Assembly (NCBI GenBank): GCA_030144725.1
Contig: JASKMD010000018.1
Location: forward strand, 4,549,803 to 4,613,802
Origin: Haematococcus lacustris
Lineage: Eukaryota; Chlorophyta; Chlorophyceae; Chlamydomonadales; Haematococcaceae
Reading direction: 5' to 3'
Length of the DNA: 64,000 nucleotides
Positions 31,562-41,672 of the stretch are shown here, in pieces. The notes below the pieces were generated by a model, which searched no databases, had not been told where the DNA came from, and worked only from the letters and a program-made list of their open reading frames with translations. Numbering within the stretch: the stretch's first letter is position 1; the number at the start of each line of letters is the position of its first letter. The translations under genes were made by a program, and so were the position numbers.

Positions 31562-32061
31562 GCCAGATAGAAGCCCAGGAAGAGGGGATGGCAAGGCATG
31601 GTGGGGGTGCAAAAAGTGCCATTTTCCAGTACCATGTATAGCATTTGCTATGAAAATGCCGGAACCTGGGGTGGGGTTATAGATTGTACCCTTGTTGCAG
31701 CAATGGGACGGTGCGCCATGGTAGGGACATGGAATGTGTCACATTTCAATGCGCTGTACGGCATTTGCTACCAATGGTCATTTTTGGGGTGGGGATAACA
31801 TAATCACCCTTGATGCAAGCCACTGCTACCGCTGCCCTGCCACTGCTACATCATACCCAGTGTATCCGTCACGCTGCTGCTGCCTGTTCTGTTGCATGTC
31901 TTGCCGCGAGCCATTGTGACGTTGCCATCAGTCTCCCTCTTGCTCAGCATTGCTCCTGCTGCCTGCTGTGCATCCTTGTGCATCTGACCTGCAGAGATGG
32001 AGCTGCTGTTTGCAAAGAAACCGCTAGGTCGCAGCAAGTCCCGGCGTCGCAGTGCCCTGAT
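31562..32061. other. No gene seen
   Basis: Two similar short blocks (AGTGCCATTTTCCAG.. near 31,616 and GGTCATTTTTGGGG near 31,777, each near TTGCTA and GTATAGCATTTGCTA-like words) suggest a small degenerate duplication. No coding or RNA feature is recognisable. Confidence 0.4.
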
Positions 32062-32183
32062 GATGTGAAGCTGCAGCCCTCTTGTCCCTCACCAGGGACC
32101 GAGGTGCAGTCCGAGCTGAGACTGAGACTGAGCCGAGCTGATACTGAGCAGATGCAAAGACAGTCAGACGTGAAGCTGCAGCC
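32062..32183 (-). mobile_element. Very short insertion with the Fanzor-family 3' end and TSD
   Basis: The body is only about 87 bp (32080-32166). It is bounded by 17 bp direct repeats GATGTGAAGCTGCAGCC (32062-32078) and GACGTGAAGCTGCAGCC (32167-32183), which in element sense begin GGCTG. Its 3' terminus, GGTGAGGGACAAGA, equals the end of the longer copies. The rest is a CAGTCT/CAGCTCGG-rich stretch unlike the large hairpin. It is either an extremely truncated copy or a distinct short element using the same end. Confidence 0.55.
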
Positions 32184-33585
32184 TGGCTGTGCTCCATGGT
32201 ACCACTACCTGATTTTCCTGTAATGGAGTGGGGTGAGTAGCGGCAGCATGTACGGTGGGAGCGGGCTGTGGAATGATGGTAGCGGCTCAGCTAAAGCACT
32301 GACTGTCGGCTGCGTTGTTTACACAGCACATATGCATTGCAACAAGGCAGGGTGCAGCTCAGTGTCAACCCATTGCCTAGTCTAGCAAGTAGTCGGTGGA
32401 GAGCGATGGACTGCTTGTGACTGCCAGTGCTAAAGAGTTTTGAATGCAGGTGCATGCAGCAGTATACAAAGAAGTGCATGCATGCAACAGGCATACAGAT
32501 GATGGGAGCACCATTGGCGAAAGCAACATGGCTGCAGGCATGCTCAGCATTGATCATGCCCTGGCAGCCATGCTGGCTGTCACAGCTGGTGCCGCACGTG
32601 GCTGGCAGCACGCTGGCCCTGACACACTGGCACTGCTGCAGCGTACATCAGGCAGCACTCAGGAATGGTGGCAGTGGCAGCGTTGAGGCCAAGGGCAATG
32701 GACGCCTCACACATGCACAAGCCTGCTACAGCTGCAGGGGGTGTGTATTCATGCCATTACCTAGTAGCATTTGCATACCATTCTTACGGCGGGCACAGCT
32801 AGGGGTCGGCTGCTAGCAGCTAAAGCATGAGTGTGCTTGCAAGCCACGACAGCGTTTGGGGTGTGAACTTTTCATTGTGAGTGCTGGTGGTAGAAGCCAA
32901 GCCACATTTGCATGGGTTTAGCTTGAACCCAAGGTAAACCTCGACCTGTATGCCATGGAGAAGGTGCTGTACAAATAATAACACATGCTCTAGGTGCATG
33001 TTGCCAACATATAGGATGGCATGCCATTGGAACAGTCGGACCCAGCCCCTGCATGCTGGGCGCGTATGTGCGAGTATTGAACCAACAGCGGCGTGGGTGT
33101 TTATTATCCTTTCAAAGAGATGGCAGTCGCAGCTAGTGAAACATCACATCACTGAATCCGTTAGCCGCGGGGCCGCTTGGTCGCCCTCCCCCACAGGGGG
33201 GTTGGGGATTTCTGCTATTGTGCTCCTCTTCTGGGGCATTATCGACGTGAGACGTCCGATGCCATGAACTGTTGCTGGGGAAGGTATGCAGAGCAGCTCA
33301 ATTGCAGGTACACAATGCACCTCGCTTGTGTGCGGTTGAAGGCCACATAAATGCTGGAACTGTCCGTCTTTACCCTGTATGCCAACTGACGCCCACTGCC
33401 CTCTGGTAGCATGTCAGCTGTGACCAGGCCATGTGCTATGCGGCTGACTCAGCTCATGCCGTGTATGTGTGACAGTACAGAGCACATCTCCCCTCCAACC
33501 AGGGGCTACGTTACCTGTAACCCGGATTTGATGTCCGCGCCATCACTACTTCACTGTCCCCATCCCCTACTAGAGGCGAGGCATC
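32184..33585. other. No gene seen
   Basis: Short ORFs only. No conserved motif, transposon end or RNA gene is recognisable. Base composition is more AT-rich than in the neighbouring genes. Confidence 0.4.
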
Positions 33586-33589
33586 AGAC

Positions 33590-33720
33590 GTTGGCATGAA
33601 GCACATGCGCTTATGTAAGCAACAGCCTGGTGCACACATCATTGTGCTACAGGCTGCCGGGCTTGGGCCTTGGGTGGGCGGTCTCGCAGCTCCTTGAAGC
33701 AGTGCAGGACCCAGTGCAGC
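33590..33720 (-). pseudogene. Fanzor-family 3' fragment K
   Basis: In minus sense it encodes LKELRDRPPKAQARQPVAQ and a stop, matching the family C-terminus (KRVRDKPPKAQ...). The post-stop small hairpin GCATGTGCTTCATGC with trailing CAAC follows. Nothing upstream of the C-terminal tail is preserved. Confidence 0.65.
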
Positions 33721-33939
33721 ACGGAGCGTGGGGCTGACCTGCTGGTCCATACAGCTAATCCTGCGGGGCTGCTCCGTCGCAAGTTTTGGGGCGGTTTTGG
33801 GGCAAGCTTGTGCCGGGGCCCGCCTGCGAAGCGCGGGGTATGGCCAAGTGCCCAGGGATGGACACGCGTCAAGCGGCCTGGTGGAGGCGACGGGGGCTTT
33901 GGGCTGACAGTTATCCCCCAAAACGTATTTGCTTGACCA

Positions 33940-34180
33940 CGAGTGACCGCCAGCTTCCTCCCTGCTGGGCAGTGAGATCCGCAGGTGAAGGCCCGCACGC
34001 TGCACAGCCAGCTGCGACGCACCTGACCGATCTGCCCATCAATATCCTGTTCGAGTTCCTGCACCCCGTTGGTGCCAATAGCCCCGCAGCACTCCGGACC
34101 CTTGTTGCGAAATGCCATCCCCTGCTGGGGGCCAGCCTACTTCAAGAGCCTAATATTAGCGTGAAATGGCAGCTATCGGG
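33940..34180 (+). pseudogene. Truncated F-box/LRR copy
   Basis: The + strand reads HLTDLPINILFEFLHPVGAN, then LRTLVAKCHPLLGASLLQEP and NISVKWQL. This is the same F-box segment as in the two downstream genes, but the frame then leaves the family, with no LRR part and no recognisable start codon. GGCCCGCCTGCGAAGCGC occurs at 33,818 and again near 34,182, suggesting rearrangement. Confidence 0.7.
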
Positions 34181-34494
34181 GCCCGCCTGCGAAGCGCATC
34201 CTGACATGGACTGGCTTCGAGAGGAATGGCTCAGGGCGCGTGTCATGCGGCCAAGGGGGCATTTCGGGTCCTGGTCGGTCACCTGCACGCGAGTGAAATG
34301 ATTATCAGCGAGCAATCGCGAACCCTGATTAATCAAGTCGAGGAAGAAGCCGGTCACTACTTACTTTTGCGTCAGACAGGCGCTATCTATGTAGCTTCGG
34401 CTTATGGTTGGTGAAGGCAATGGGGGCACTGGGCTTGACCAAGAGTGACTGCTAGCTTCTACCTTGCTGGGCAGTGAGATACGCAGTTTTTGCG

Positions 34495-36213
34495 ATGGAA
34501 GCGCACCTTGGTGAAGGCTTGCAGATCGATCTGCCCCACGATATCCTGTTCCAGCTCCTGCAGCGCGTTGCTGCCATTGGTGCTGCACCACTCCGGGCCC
34601 TTGTTGCGAAAAACCATCCCCTGCTGGAGGCCAGCCTTCTTCACGAGCCAAACATCAGCGTGAAGTGGCAGCAATCAGCGAAACCCGCGCCCCTTTTGCC
34701 CGCCTACATGCGGACCACGCTGCTAGCCAGGGAGAGCCCGCTCCGCCTCGCTGTCACAAAAGTGGCGATCAGTAACGACGCGGGAAGGTTTGCAACAGCC
34801 GTAGCAAAAGGCTTGGGCGTGTGTAGAGCTGTGCAGCACCTCAGCCTGCGGGAAGCCTGTCCTTTTGCCTCCATCCAGCAGTGGCCACCGGCCTGCACTG
34901 ACCTGCTGGCTACAAACTACCCGGGCTTGACTCAGCTCAGTCTCAGCTGCCTGACCCTGCCAGCCCCTGCACTGCACAGCCTGCTCAGCCACCCGCAGCT
35001 GACACAGCGCTTGCGCCAGCTATCCCTGGACCAGGTGACCCTAGTGCAGGGTGACAGCTCCTGGCAGGACACCATGTTCGACGGCAGCCAGCTGAACCAG
35101 CTCAGCCTGGCAGGTGTGTTCACTCTCCCCTGCCTTGCCCCTCTTGCTCTCTACCTCATGCGCTTCAGCCTGCACCTTCATGGCCAAACCAATGTGATTG
35201 AGGCCCTTGCCACCCTCCGCCCGCCACCCCAGCTGCGGGTGCTGGAGCTTGACGGGCCAGACAGGCAATTCGATCTGGGCCAGCCTGAGCTGCAGCAGCT
35301 GCTCCAGGTCCTGCCCAACCTGCAGGAGCTGCTGATGCCACACGTAGTGGTCAGCGGCACGCAGACCCTGGACGCTCTGCTGGCAGCCACCCAGCTCACC
35401 CGCCTCAGTGTGCAAGCCTTCACTGGCGTGACGGAGTCCAGGGTCCGGGCCAAGTGCAGCTGGCGGCTCCTCGAGCTGTGCTGGGGAAACAAGAAGATCA
35501 ATTGCTTGGACTGGGTCAGTGCCGCCCACCTCCCACTGCACAGCCTGACACAGCCGCTGGCACTTGGATTCATGTGGACAAGCTTACATCTGCCGCCAGG
35601 AGCTGCATTTCAAGCGCTGGCAGACGCGGTGCACAACGTGGCAATGTGGTGTGAACAGGAGGTGCAGATACGGCAACTAGATCTGGAAGCTGAGAACATG
35701 CCGGTTGCACCCCTGGAGCATGCACCCCAACCCAGCCATGTGCCACTCCCTGATGCTGGCTTGCAGCCCGCCGGGCCACTGCCTGCCACCCCACAACCTC
35801 AGAGACCTTCAGCTGTGGTGCACCAGCTGGCATTGTTAAAGCCGGCTGTTGTCCATGTGCGTGTGGTGCACCTGCCCAGCCTTATGGCCAACAGCCTACA
35901 GGTCGTGGCCCCAGTGTGTCAGAAAACCAAGGTACTGAGCTTCGTGTATGGGGCCCTGGACCTGCATGTTAAGTTCTGGACAGCGTTGCAGCAGCTGATG
36001 CCCAGTGTGGAGTGTGTGAACTTGTGGGAGGTGCAGTGCGATGGGGCAGCGCTGATGGAGGGGCTGGGCCAGCTGAGCAACCAGGTAGGGGTGCGACCCC
36101 TGACAGTTCAGCTGGGGGCAGGCACTGGCAAAGGGGTTTGCAGTCAAAAGACGGTGTTTGGCGTGGTCACTGTGTTGCCAGGGGACCCTGCACAAAGCCA
36201 GGAACTGTGGTGA
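34495..36213 (+). CDS. F-box/LRR protein, tandem copy 1
   Basis: Starts at the ATG of MEAHLGEGLQIDLPHDILFQ; the earlier GTG in frame is not needed. The F-box-like helix is at about residues 13-55. Leucine-rich segments follow: LSLREACPFASIQQW, LTQLSLSCLTLPAPALHSLL, LRQLSLDQVTLVQ, LNQLSLAGV, LRVLELDGPD, LQELLMPHVVV, LTRLSVQAFTGV, VLSFVYGALDL, VECVNLWEVQCDG. No introns are needed over 572 codons. It is paired with the gene starting at 36886, with which it shares long identical blocks, and is a homologue of the ORF nested in MSH4. The role as a ubiquitin-ligase adaptor is inferred only from the F-box/LRR layout. Confidence 0.78.
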   Translation: MEAHLGEGLQIDLPHDILFQLLQRVAAIGAAPLRALVAKNHPLLEASLLHEPNISVKWQQSAKPAPLLPAYMRTTLLARESPLRLAVTKVAISNDAGRFATAVAKGLGVCRAVQHLSLREACPFASIQQWPPACTDLLATNYPGLTQLSLSCLTLPAPALHSLLSHPQLTQRLRQLSLDQVTLVQGDSSWQDTMFDGSQLNQLSLAGVFTLPCLAPLALYLMRFSLHLHGQTNVIEALATLRPPPQLRVLELDGPDRQFDLGQPELQQLLQVLPNLQELLMPHVVVSGTQTLDALLAATQLTRLSVQAFTGVTESRVRAKCSWRLLELCWGNKKINCLDWVSAAHLPLHSLTQPLALGFMWTSLHLPPGAAFQALADAVHNVAMWCEQEVQIRQLDLEAENMPVAPLEHAPQPSHVPLPDAGLQPAGPLPATPQPQRPSAVVHQLALLKPAVVHVRVVHLPSLMANSLQVVAPVCQKTKVLSFVYGALDLHVKFWTALQQLMPSVECVNLWEVQCDGAALMEGLGQLSNQVGVRPLTVQLGAGTGKGVCSQKTVFGVVTVLPGDPAQSQELW

Positions 36214-36885
36214 TGGCCCTATCTACGAGTGAGAGGGTGTACTCGTGGCAGCCATGCTTCAAACTTGCTCGTACGCCTCTTGTTTGATGTCACACGATCA
36301 CACCATTAGGGTCATGTAGCGATGGCCATTGGAGTTCATGCTGGGTGCTTGCCTTGTTTTTGTAGTCGTTGCAGTTGTCGCTGTTTGCCAGTCTTTCAAG
36401 TGCTATGTAGACGTTCGAGAACTTTTGCTGTGTTCTCCAAAGCTTGAAGCCAGCTTCAGAGTCCCATGACGTCCCCGTGTCGTCACCCTGTCACTGCAGC
36501 AACATGTCAACATCTCCTACACATTCCACTACTTCTTGGTCAGCCTTTTGTGCCAAGTCAGTGTCCAGCACCAACTGCTAGGGTTCGCAACTGAAACCAT
36601 CTAGTTCAACGGAACTCTTGATACTGTACTTCACAGATCTAAACTATGTGCATGCAGAATGGCTACATAGCCTGCTGCATGCCCTTAGTAAATGATGCAC
36701 GATGACGCACCAACTTACTCACTACTTACTTCTGCGTCAGACATGCGCTGTCTATAGAGCTAAGGCTCGTGGTTGGTGGAGGCAGGGGGGTAAATGGGCT
36801 GACAATTGAACTTCATAACGCACGCTTATCCACGAGTGACCGCCAGCTTCTACCTTGCTGGATAGTAAGATCCGCAGTCCTTGCG
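36214..36885. other. Spacer between the F-box/LRR copies
   Basis: This segment is similar to the sequence following copy 2 (38,653-39,150), for example around GTCATTGCAGTTGTCGCTG, so the duplicated unit includes 3' flanking DNA. The last part resembles the leader of copy 1. No other gene is seen. Confidence 0.6.
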
Positions 36886-38652
36886 ATGGACGCGCACCTT
36901 GGTGAAGGCCCGCAGGCTGCACAGCCAGCTGCGACCCAACTGATCGAGCCAGCTGCGACGCACCTAACTGACCTGCCCATCGATATCCTGTTCCAGCTCC
37001 TGCAGCGCGTCACTGCTGATGGTCCTGCAACACTCCGGACCCTTGCTGCTACATGCCATCACCTGCTGGAGGCCAGCCTGCTGCACGAGCCATCTATAAG
37101 CGCGAAATGGCAGCAATCAGCGAGAAACGCGCCCCTCTTGCCCGCCTACATGCGGACCACGCTGCTAGCCAGGGAGAGCCCGCTCCGCCTCGCTGTCACA
37201 AAAGTGGCGATCAGTAACGACGCGGGAAGGTTTGCAACAGCCGTAGCAAAAGGCTTGGGCGTGTGTAGAGCTGTGCAGCACCTCAGCCTGCGGGAAGCCT
37301 GTCCTTTTGCCTCCATCCAGCAGTGGCCACCGGCCTGCACTGACCTGCTGGCTACAAACTACCCGGGCTTGACTCAGCTCAGTCTCAGCTGCCTGACCCT
37401 GCCAGCCCCTGCACTGCACAGCCTGCTCAGCCACCCGCAGCTGACACAGCGCTTGCGCCAGCTATCCCTGGACCAGGTGACCCTAGTGCAGGGTGACAGC
37501 TCCTGGCAGGACACCATGTTCGACGGCAGCCAGCTGAACCAGCTCAGCCTGGCAAATGTGCACACCCTGCCCTGCCTTGCCCCTCTTGCTCTCTACCTCA
37601 TGCGCTTCAGCCTGCACCTTCATGGCCAAACCAATGTGATTGAGGCCCTTGCCACCCTCCGCCCGCCACCCCAGCTGCGGGTGCTGGAGCTTGACGGGCC
37701 AGACAGGCAGTTGGATCTGGGCCAGCCTGGCCTGCAGAAGCTGCTTCAGGATCTGCCCAACCTGCAGGAGCTGGTGACACCATCGCTGGTGGTCAGCGGC
37801 ATGCAGACCCTGGACGCCCTGCTGGCAGCCACCCAGCTCACCCGCCTCAGTGTGCAAGCCTTTACTGGTGTGACTAAGTCCAGGGCCCGGGCCAAGTGCA
37901 GCTGGCGGCTCCTCGAGCTGCGCTTTGGGAATAAGAAGAACATTTGCTTGGACTGGGTCAGCGCCGCCCACCTCCCACTGCGCAGCCTGACACAACCACT
38001 GTCAGTTTGCTACATGTGCACAAGCTTACATCTGCCGCCAGGAGCTGCAATTGAGTTGCTGGCAGCCGCGGTGCACAACATGGCAGCGTGTTGTGGGCAA
38101 GAGGTGCGAATACGGCGACTAGATCTGGAAGCTGAGAACATGCCGGTTGCACCACTGTCGCCTGCACCCCAACCCAGCCAAGTGCCACTCCCTGATGCTG
38201 GTTTGGAGCTCGCCGGGCCACTGCCTGCCACCCCACCACCTCAGCGACCTTCAGCTGTGGTGCACCAGCTGGCATTGTGGAAGCCAGCTGTTGTCCATGT
38301 GCGGGTGGCGGACCTGCCCAGCCTTACGGTCAGCAGCCTACAGGCCCTGGCTCCAGTGTGCCACAAGACCAAGGTACTGAGCTTCGTGTATGGGGCCCTG
38401 GAGCTGCACTTAGAGTTCTGGACAGCATTGCAGCAGCTGATGCCCAGTGTGGAGTGTGTGAACTTGTGGGAGGTGCAGTGCGATGGGGCAGCGCTGATGG
38501 AGGGGCTGGGCCAGCTGAGCAATCAGGTAGGGGTGCGGCCCCTGACAGTTCAGCTGGGGGCAGGCACTGGCAAAGGGGTTTGCAGTCAAAAGACGGTGTT
38601 TGGCGTGGTCACTGTGTTGCCAGGTGACCCTGCACAAAGCCAGGAATCGTAG
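36886..38652 (+). CDS. F-box/LRR protein, tandem copy 2
   Basis: Starts MDAHLGEGPQAAQPAATQLI; relative to copy 1 it has an N-terminal insert with a near-repeat (PAATQLIEPAATHL). The F-box-like segment is DLPIDILFQLLQRVTADG. The LRR order is that of copy 1. The block from about 37,140 to 37,555 looks identical to 34,697-35,114, and a second identical block covers roughly 37,575-37,710, while other parts differ clearly. It is intronless and ends at TAG 38,650. The same function caveat applies. Confidence 0.78.
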   Translation: MDAHLGEGPQAAQPAATQLIEPAATHLTDLPIDILFQLLQRVTADGPATLRTLAATCHHLLEASLLHEPSISAKWQQSARNAPLLPAYMRTTLLARESPLRLAVTKVAISNDAGRFATAVAKGLGVCRAVQHLSLREACPFASIQQWPPACTDLLATNYPGLTQLSLSCLTLPAPALHSLLSHPQLTQRLRQLSLDQVTLVQGDSSWQDTMFDGSQLNQLSLANVHTLPCLAPLALYLMRFSLHLHGQTNVIEALATLRPPPQLRVLELDGPDRQLDLGQPGLQKLLQDLPNLQELVTPSLVVSGMQTLDALLAATQLTRLSVQAFTGVTKSRARAKCSWRLLELRFGNKKNICLDWVSAAHLPLRSLTQPLSVCYMCTSLHLPPGAAIELLAAAVHNMAACCGQEVRIRRLDLEAENMPVAPLSPAPQPSQVPLPDAGLELAGPLPATPPPQRPSAVVHQLALWKPAVVHVRVADLPSLTVSSLQALAPVCHKTKVLSFVYGALELHLEFWTALQQLMPSVECVNLWEVQCDGAALMEGLGQLSNQVGVRPLTVQLGAGTGKGVCSQKTVFGVVTVLPGDPAQSQES

Positions 38653-39177
38653 TGAATGCCCTGTCTAGGAGTGAACTCGTGCCAGCCATGGGTCAAGCTT
38701 GCTCCATGTAGCAACGACCATTTGATAGCATGCTGAGCACTTGCCTTATTGTTTAGTCATTGCAGTTGTCGCTGTTTGCCGGCCTCTTAAGTACAATGCT
38801 GAACGTTGAGAATGTTTGTGGAGTCCGCATGCGTTTGCATCACAGCTTCAGTTTCATCTAAATCCCTGTCGTTCCATGTCGCCACCTTGTCAATACGGCA
38901 ACCTGTCTACATGTCCTACACCTTCCAATACTTCATAATTCGCCTCCTTCGTCAGGTTACTGTCCATGACCCAGTGCAAAGGTTCGCAACTACAACCTTC
39001 TAGTTTCTTGGAGTTTACAAATACTGTGCTCAACAGGTCTAAACTATGTACATGCAGACTGCCTACATAGCCTGCTACATTCCCTGTGTAAATGATTCAA
39101 CTCAAATCATGCAAGCTGTCATGCTGGCGCACGGTGACGCACTAACGACTAGCATCTGTCGCCACTGTCTGCTCCTG

Positions 39178-41633
39178 TCAGGCGACGATTTCTAGACCGG
39201 TCAGGCAGAAAGAGCAGCTGCTGGTGCCGATATTTTGGAAGTCGAGGCGGTTGAGCCGGTCGGGTTCCAATGCCCCCGAGCATTGAAAAGCCGCCATGTC
39301 GACCTGGAAGTTGAGCCAGCCGTTCGCCGCAGTGACTGGCTGCACGTCCACTCCCAAGACCACCTCCTTAAAGCAGTACCTGGACGCACATATCACAGGT
39401 TGTCATCCAAATGCAAGGAAGTGTGGCGGTGGCATGGGTCATACTGGCGTGAAGGGAGTCGTTGGCGTGCATCAGAGGGCAGCATTACATGGCATCTGGC
39501 ATAGCTGCAAAGCCACAGGCATGCCATCAAGGCGTCCTTTTGAACCCTGGCTACTTCATCATGGGCAGTGCCTAGATCAAGCACCTCTTGGGCTGGGCTG
39601 AGTGTCTGCTGCTGCCATGCTGCCCTGCTGCCCTTACTCACTGCTGCTTGGCCACGCTGTCCACCATGAGGAACAGCTTGAACTGTGTGACCTGCGGGGC
39701 CAGGGCCAGCTACTATTACCCCAACGCATCGCAAGCACCTAACTGGCACAGCAGCAACAGCAGCAGCAGCAGACCCCACCACGCCCCACCCCTACCCCCA
39801 TTACTGGTGCAACCCTCAATCACCTAGTATCCTGCAAGCATAATCGCCATCACTACTTTTCCCATTAACACCATTACCACCATTACCACCATTACCACTA
39901 CCATAACCATCATTTTGTTATACTAATCAACCACCAATTCACTTAAAATAAGACCATAGTGGTCCAGCACACTGTGGTGGCAGCATCAGGGGGCATTGTG
40001 ATCGGCACCAGCCTTATCCTCTAGCCTCTAGTCCTTTGTGTGACACAGCTTTGTGTTTGGTAGCAATGTTCCACAACAGGTAGTAGCAAGCCACTGAACC
40101 TGGCTGGATAGCCAATCATAGCAAGTGGATTGGCCACCGCAAAGCCCTATAAAGCGAGGCATGCCCCTCCCTGCAGCTCGCTTACCAGCCTATGCCGACT
40201 GCCCCTGGCCCCCCACTCAGCTGGAGCGGCTTCTGTGCCTGAGTTTGCATGCAATTTGAGCGATGTGGTGCTGCCCCAACACATAGGCTTGTAAGGGTGC
40301 AGCAAGGCAGGGAGGTGGGGACCCCACAGCCTGCACCACCTGCCCACACTCATGCCCTGTAAAGCAGTTTTTTTCTAAGCACTATATATAGCGTTCGCTA
40401 CGAACGCCATGTTTTAGAGCTCGTTTTGCGCTATGAAATGGGTCGCTTTGCAAACTGCACCACTCCATTGCAAGTCTGCCTGGCCAGTTACCAAGAAAAC
40501 CAGCCAGCCTGCCTGCTTGTCCACCTCCACCCATCCTACCAGTCAGCCTCCAGGCCTTCCTCCCTGCCCACCCACCTGGCATTGAGGCTTTGACGCAGCC
40601 TCTGGGCCATTGCTGCTGCCCCCGGGCCTAATCCAAAAGTCGACACGCTGCGCGTTTTTGAACGGTTGGAAGCCAGGCTCGCTGCCACGGCGCATGCGCA
40701 AGGTCAATCCTCCCCCAGGGGTGACGTCCAGGCAAGTAGCAGCACCACCAGTGGGTCCTACCCCTGTACGACAGGCAGCCGCAGCAACACCTCCCTCACC
40801 TCACCTCACCATCCAGCGTTTGTTAAACTTCCATGTTGCATGCAGTGCTGGCACCGGGCACTGCTGCCCACTTGCCTGGCACAGAGAGCTGAGCGTCTGC
40901 CACACCATAGCCCTCCCAACTCCAGCCTGGTCGCATGCCTCGGCTGCCGTAGATGACCTTGGAGATGAAGTTGGGCGGGAGGGGGGCACCGGAGTCGCAG
41001 TCCACAGGCCGATACTGAAGCATCATAGAGCCGGAGAGGGGGTGGGCCAGCTGCTCAAAGGCCCTGCGCCAGCCACAACGGCAGTGGGCAGCAGTGGTCT
41101 GGGATTGGGTCGGGAAAAGCAATTGGCGGACCTTTTCTGTTCATTTTGTTGCTTGCGCCTGCGCTTTGTGCATCACACCTAACATGCCACACATCACTCG
41201 TACTACGCACACAATTTTTTGTGTGTCTCACTGTTTCACCTCACCCCTCTCACTCCCCCTGCCCTGCCTCCCTTATCCTTCAAACCCAGCTTTGGGGTTC
41301 CACTGCCCACAGGGTAGAGCTAGTATGTCCAGGTTAGGGCCTCATTTGCATTGCAAATCAGCAATACATAAAAGCAGTATAGGGCGTCGTCATGTTTCCC
41401 TGGACCCAGGTCCCTAGTGATGTGAACTTCAGCCCACTAACCAACCTCACCACCTCATCACTGACTAACCTCCCTGAGTCTACCAACTCGGGCCATACTA
41501 ACCAGCCTTACCACCAGGACAGGTCAAAGTGCGGCATAGGTCCACAGCACCACTCCTGGCGCCGCACCTCCCCGCCAGGCTTTACGCCAGGGGCACCATC
41601 AGGCAGCACCTGATCCCAGGTTGAGCAGCAGCA

Positions 41634-41672
<39 letters not shown>

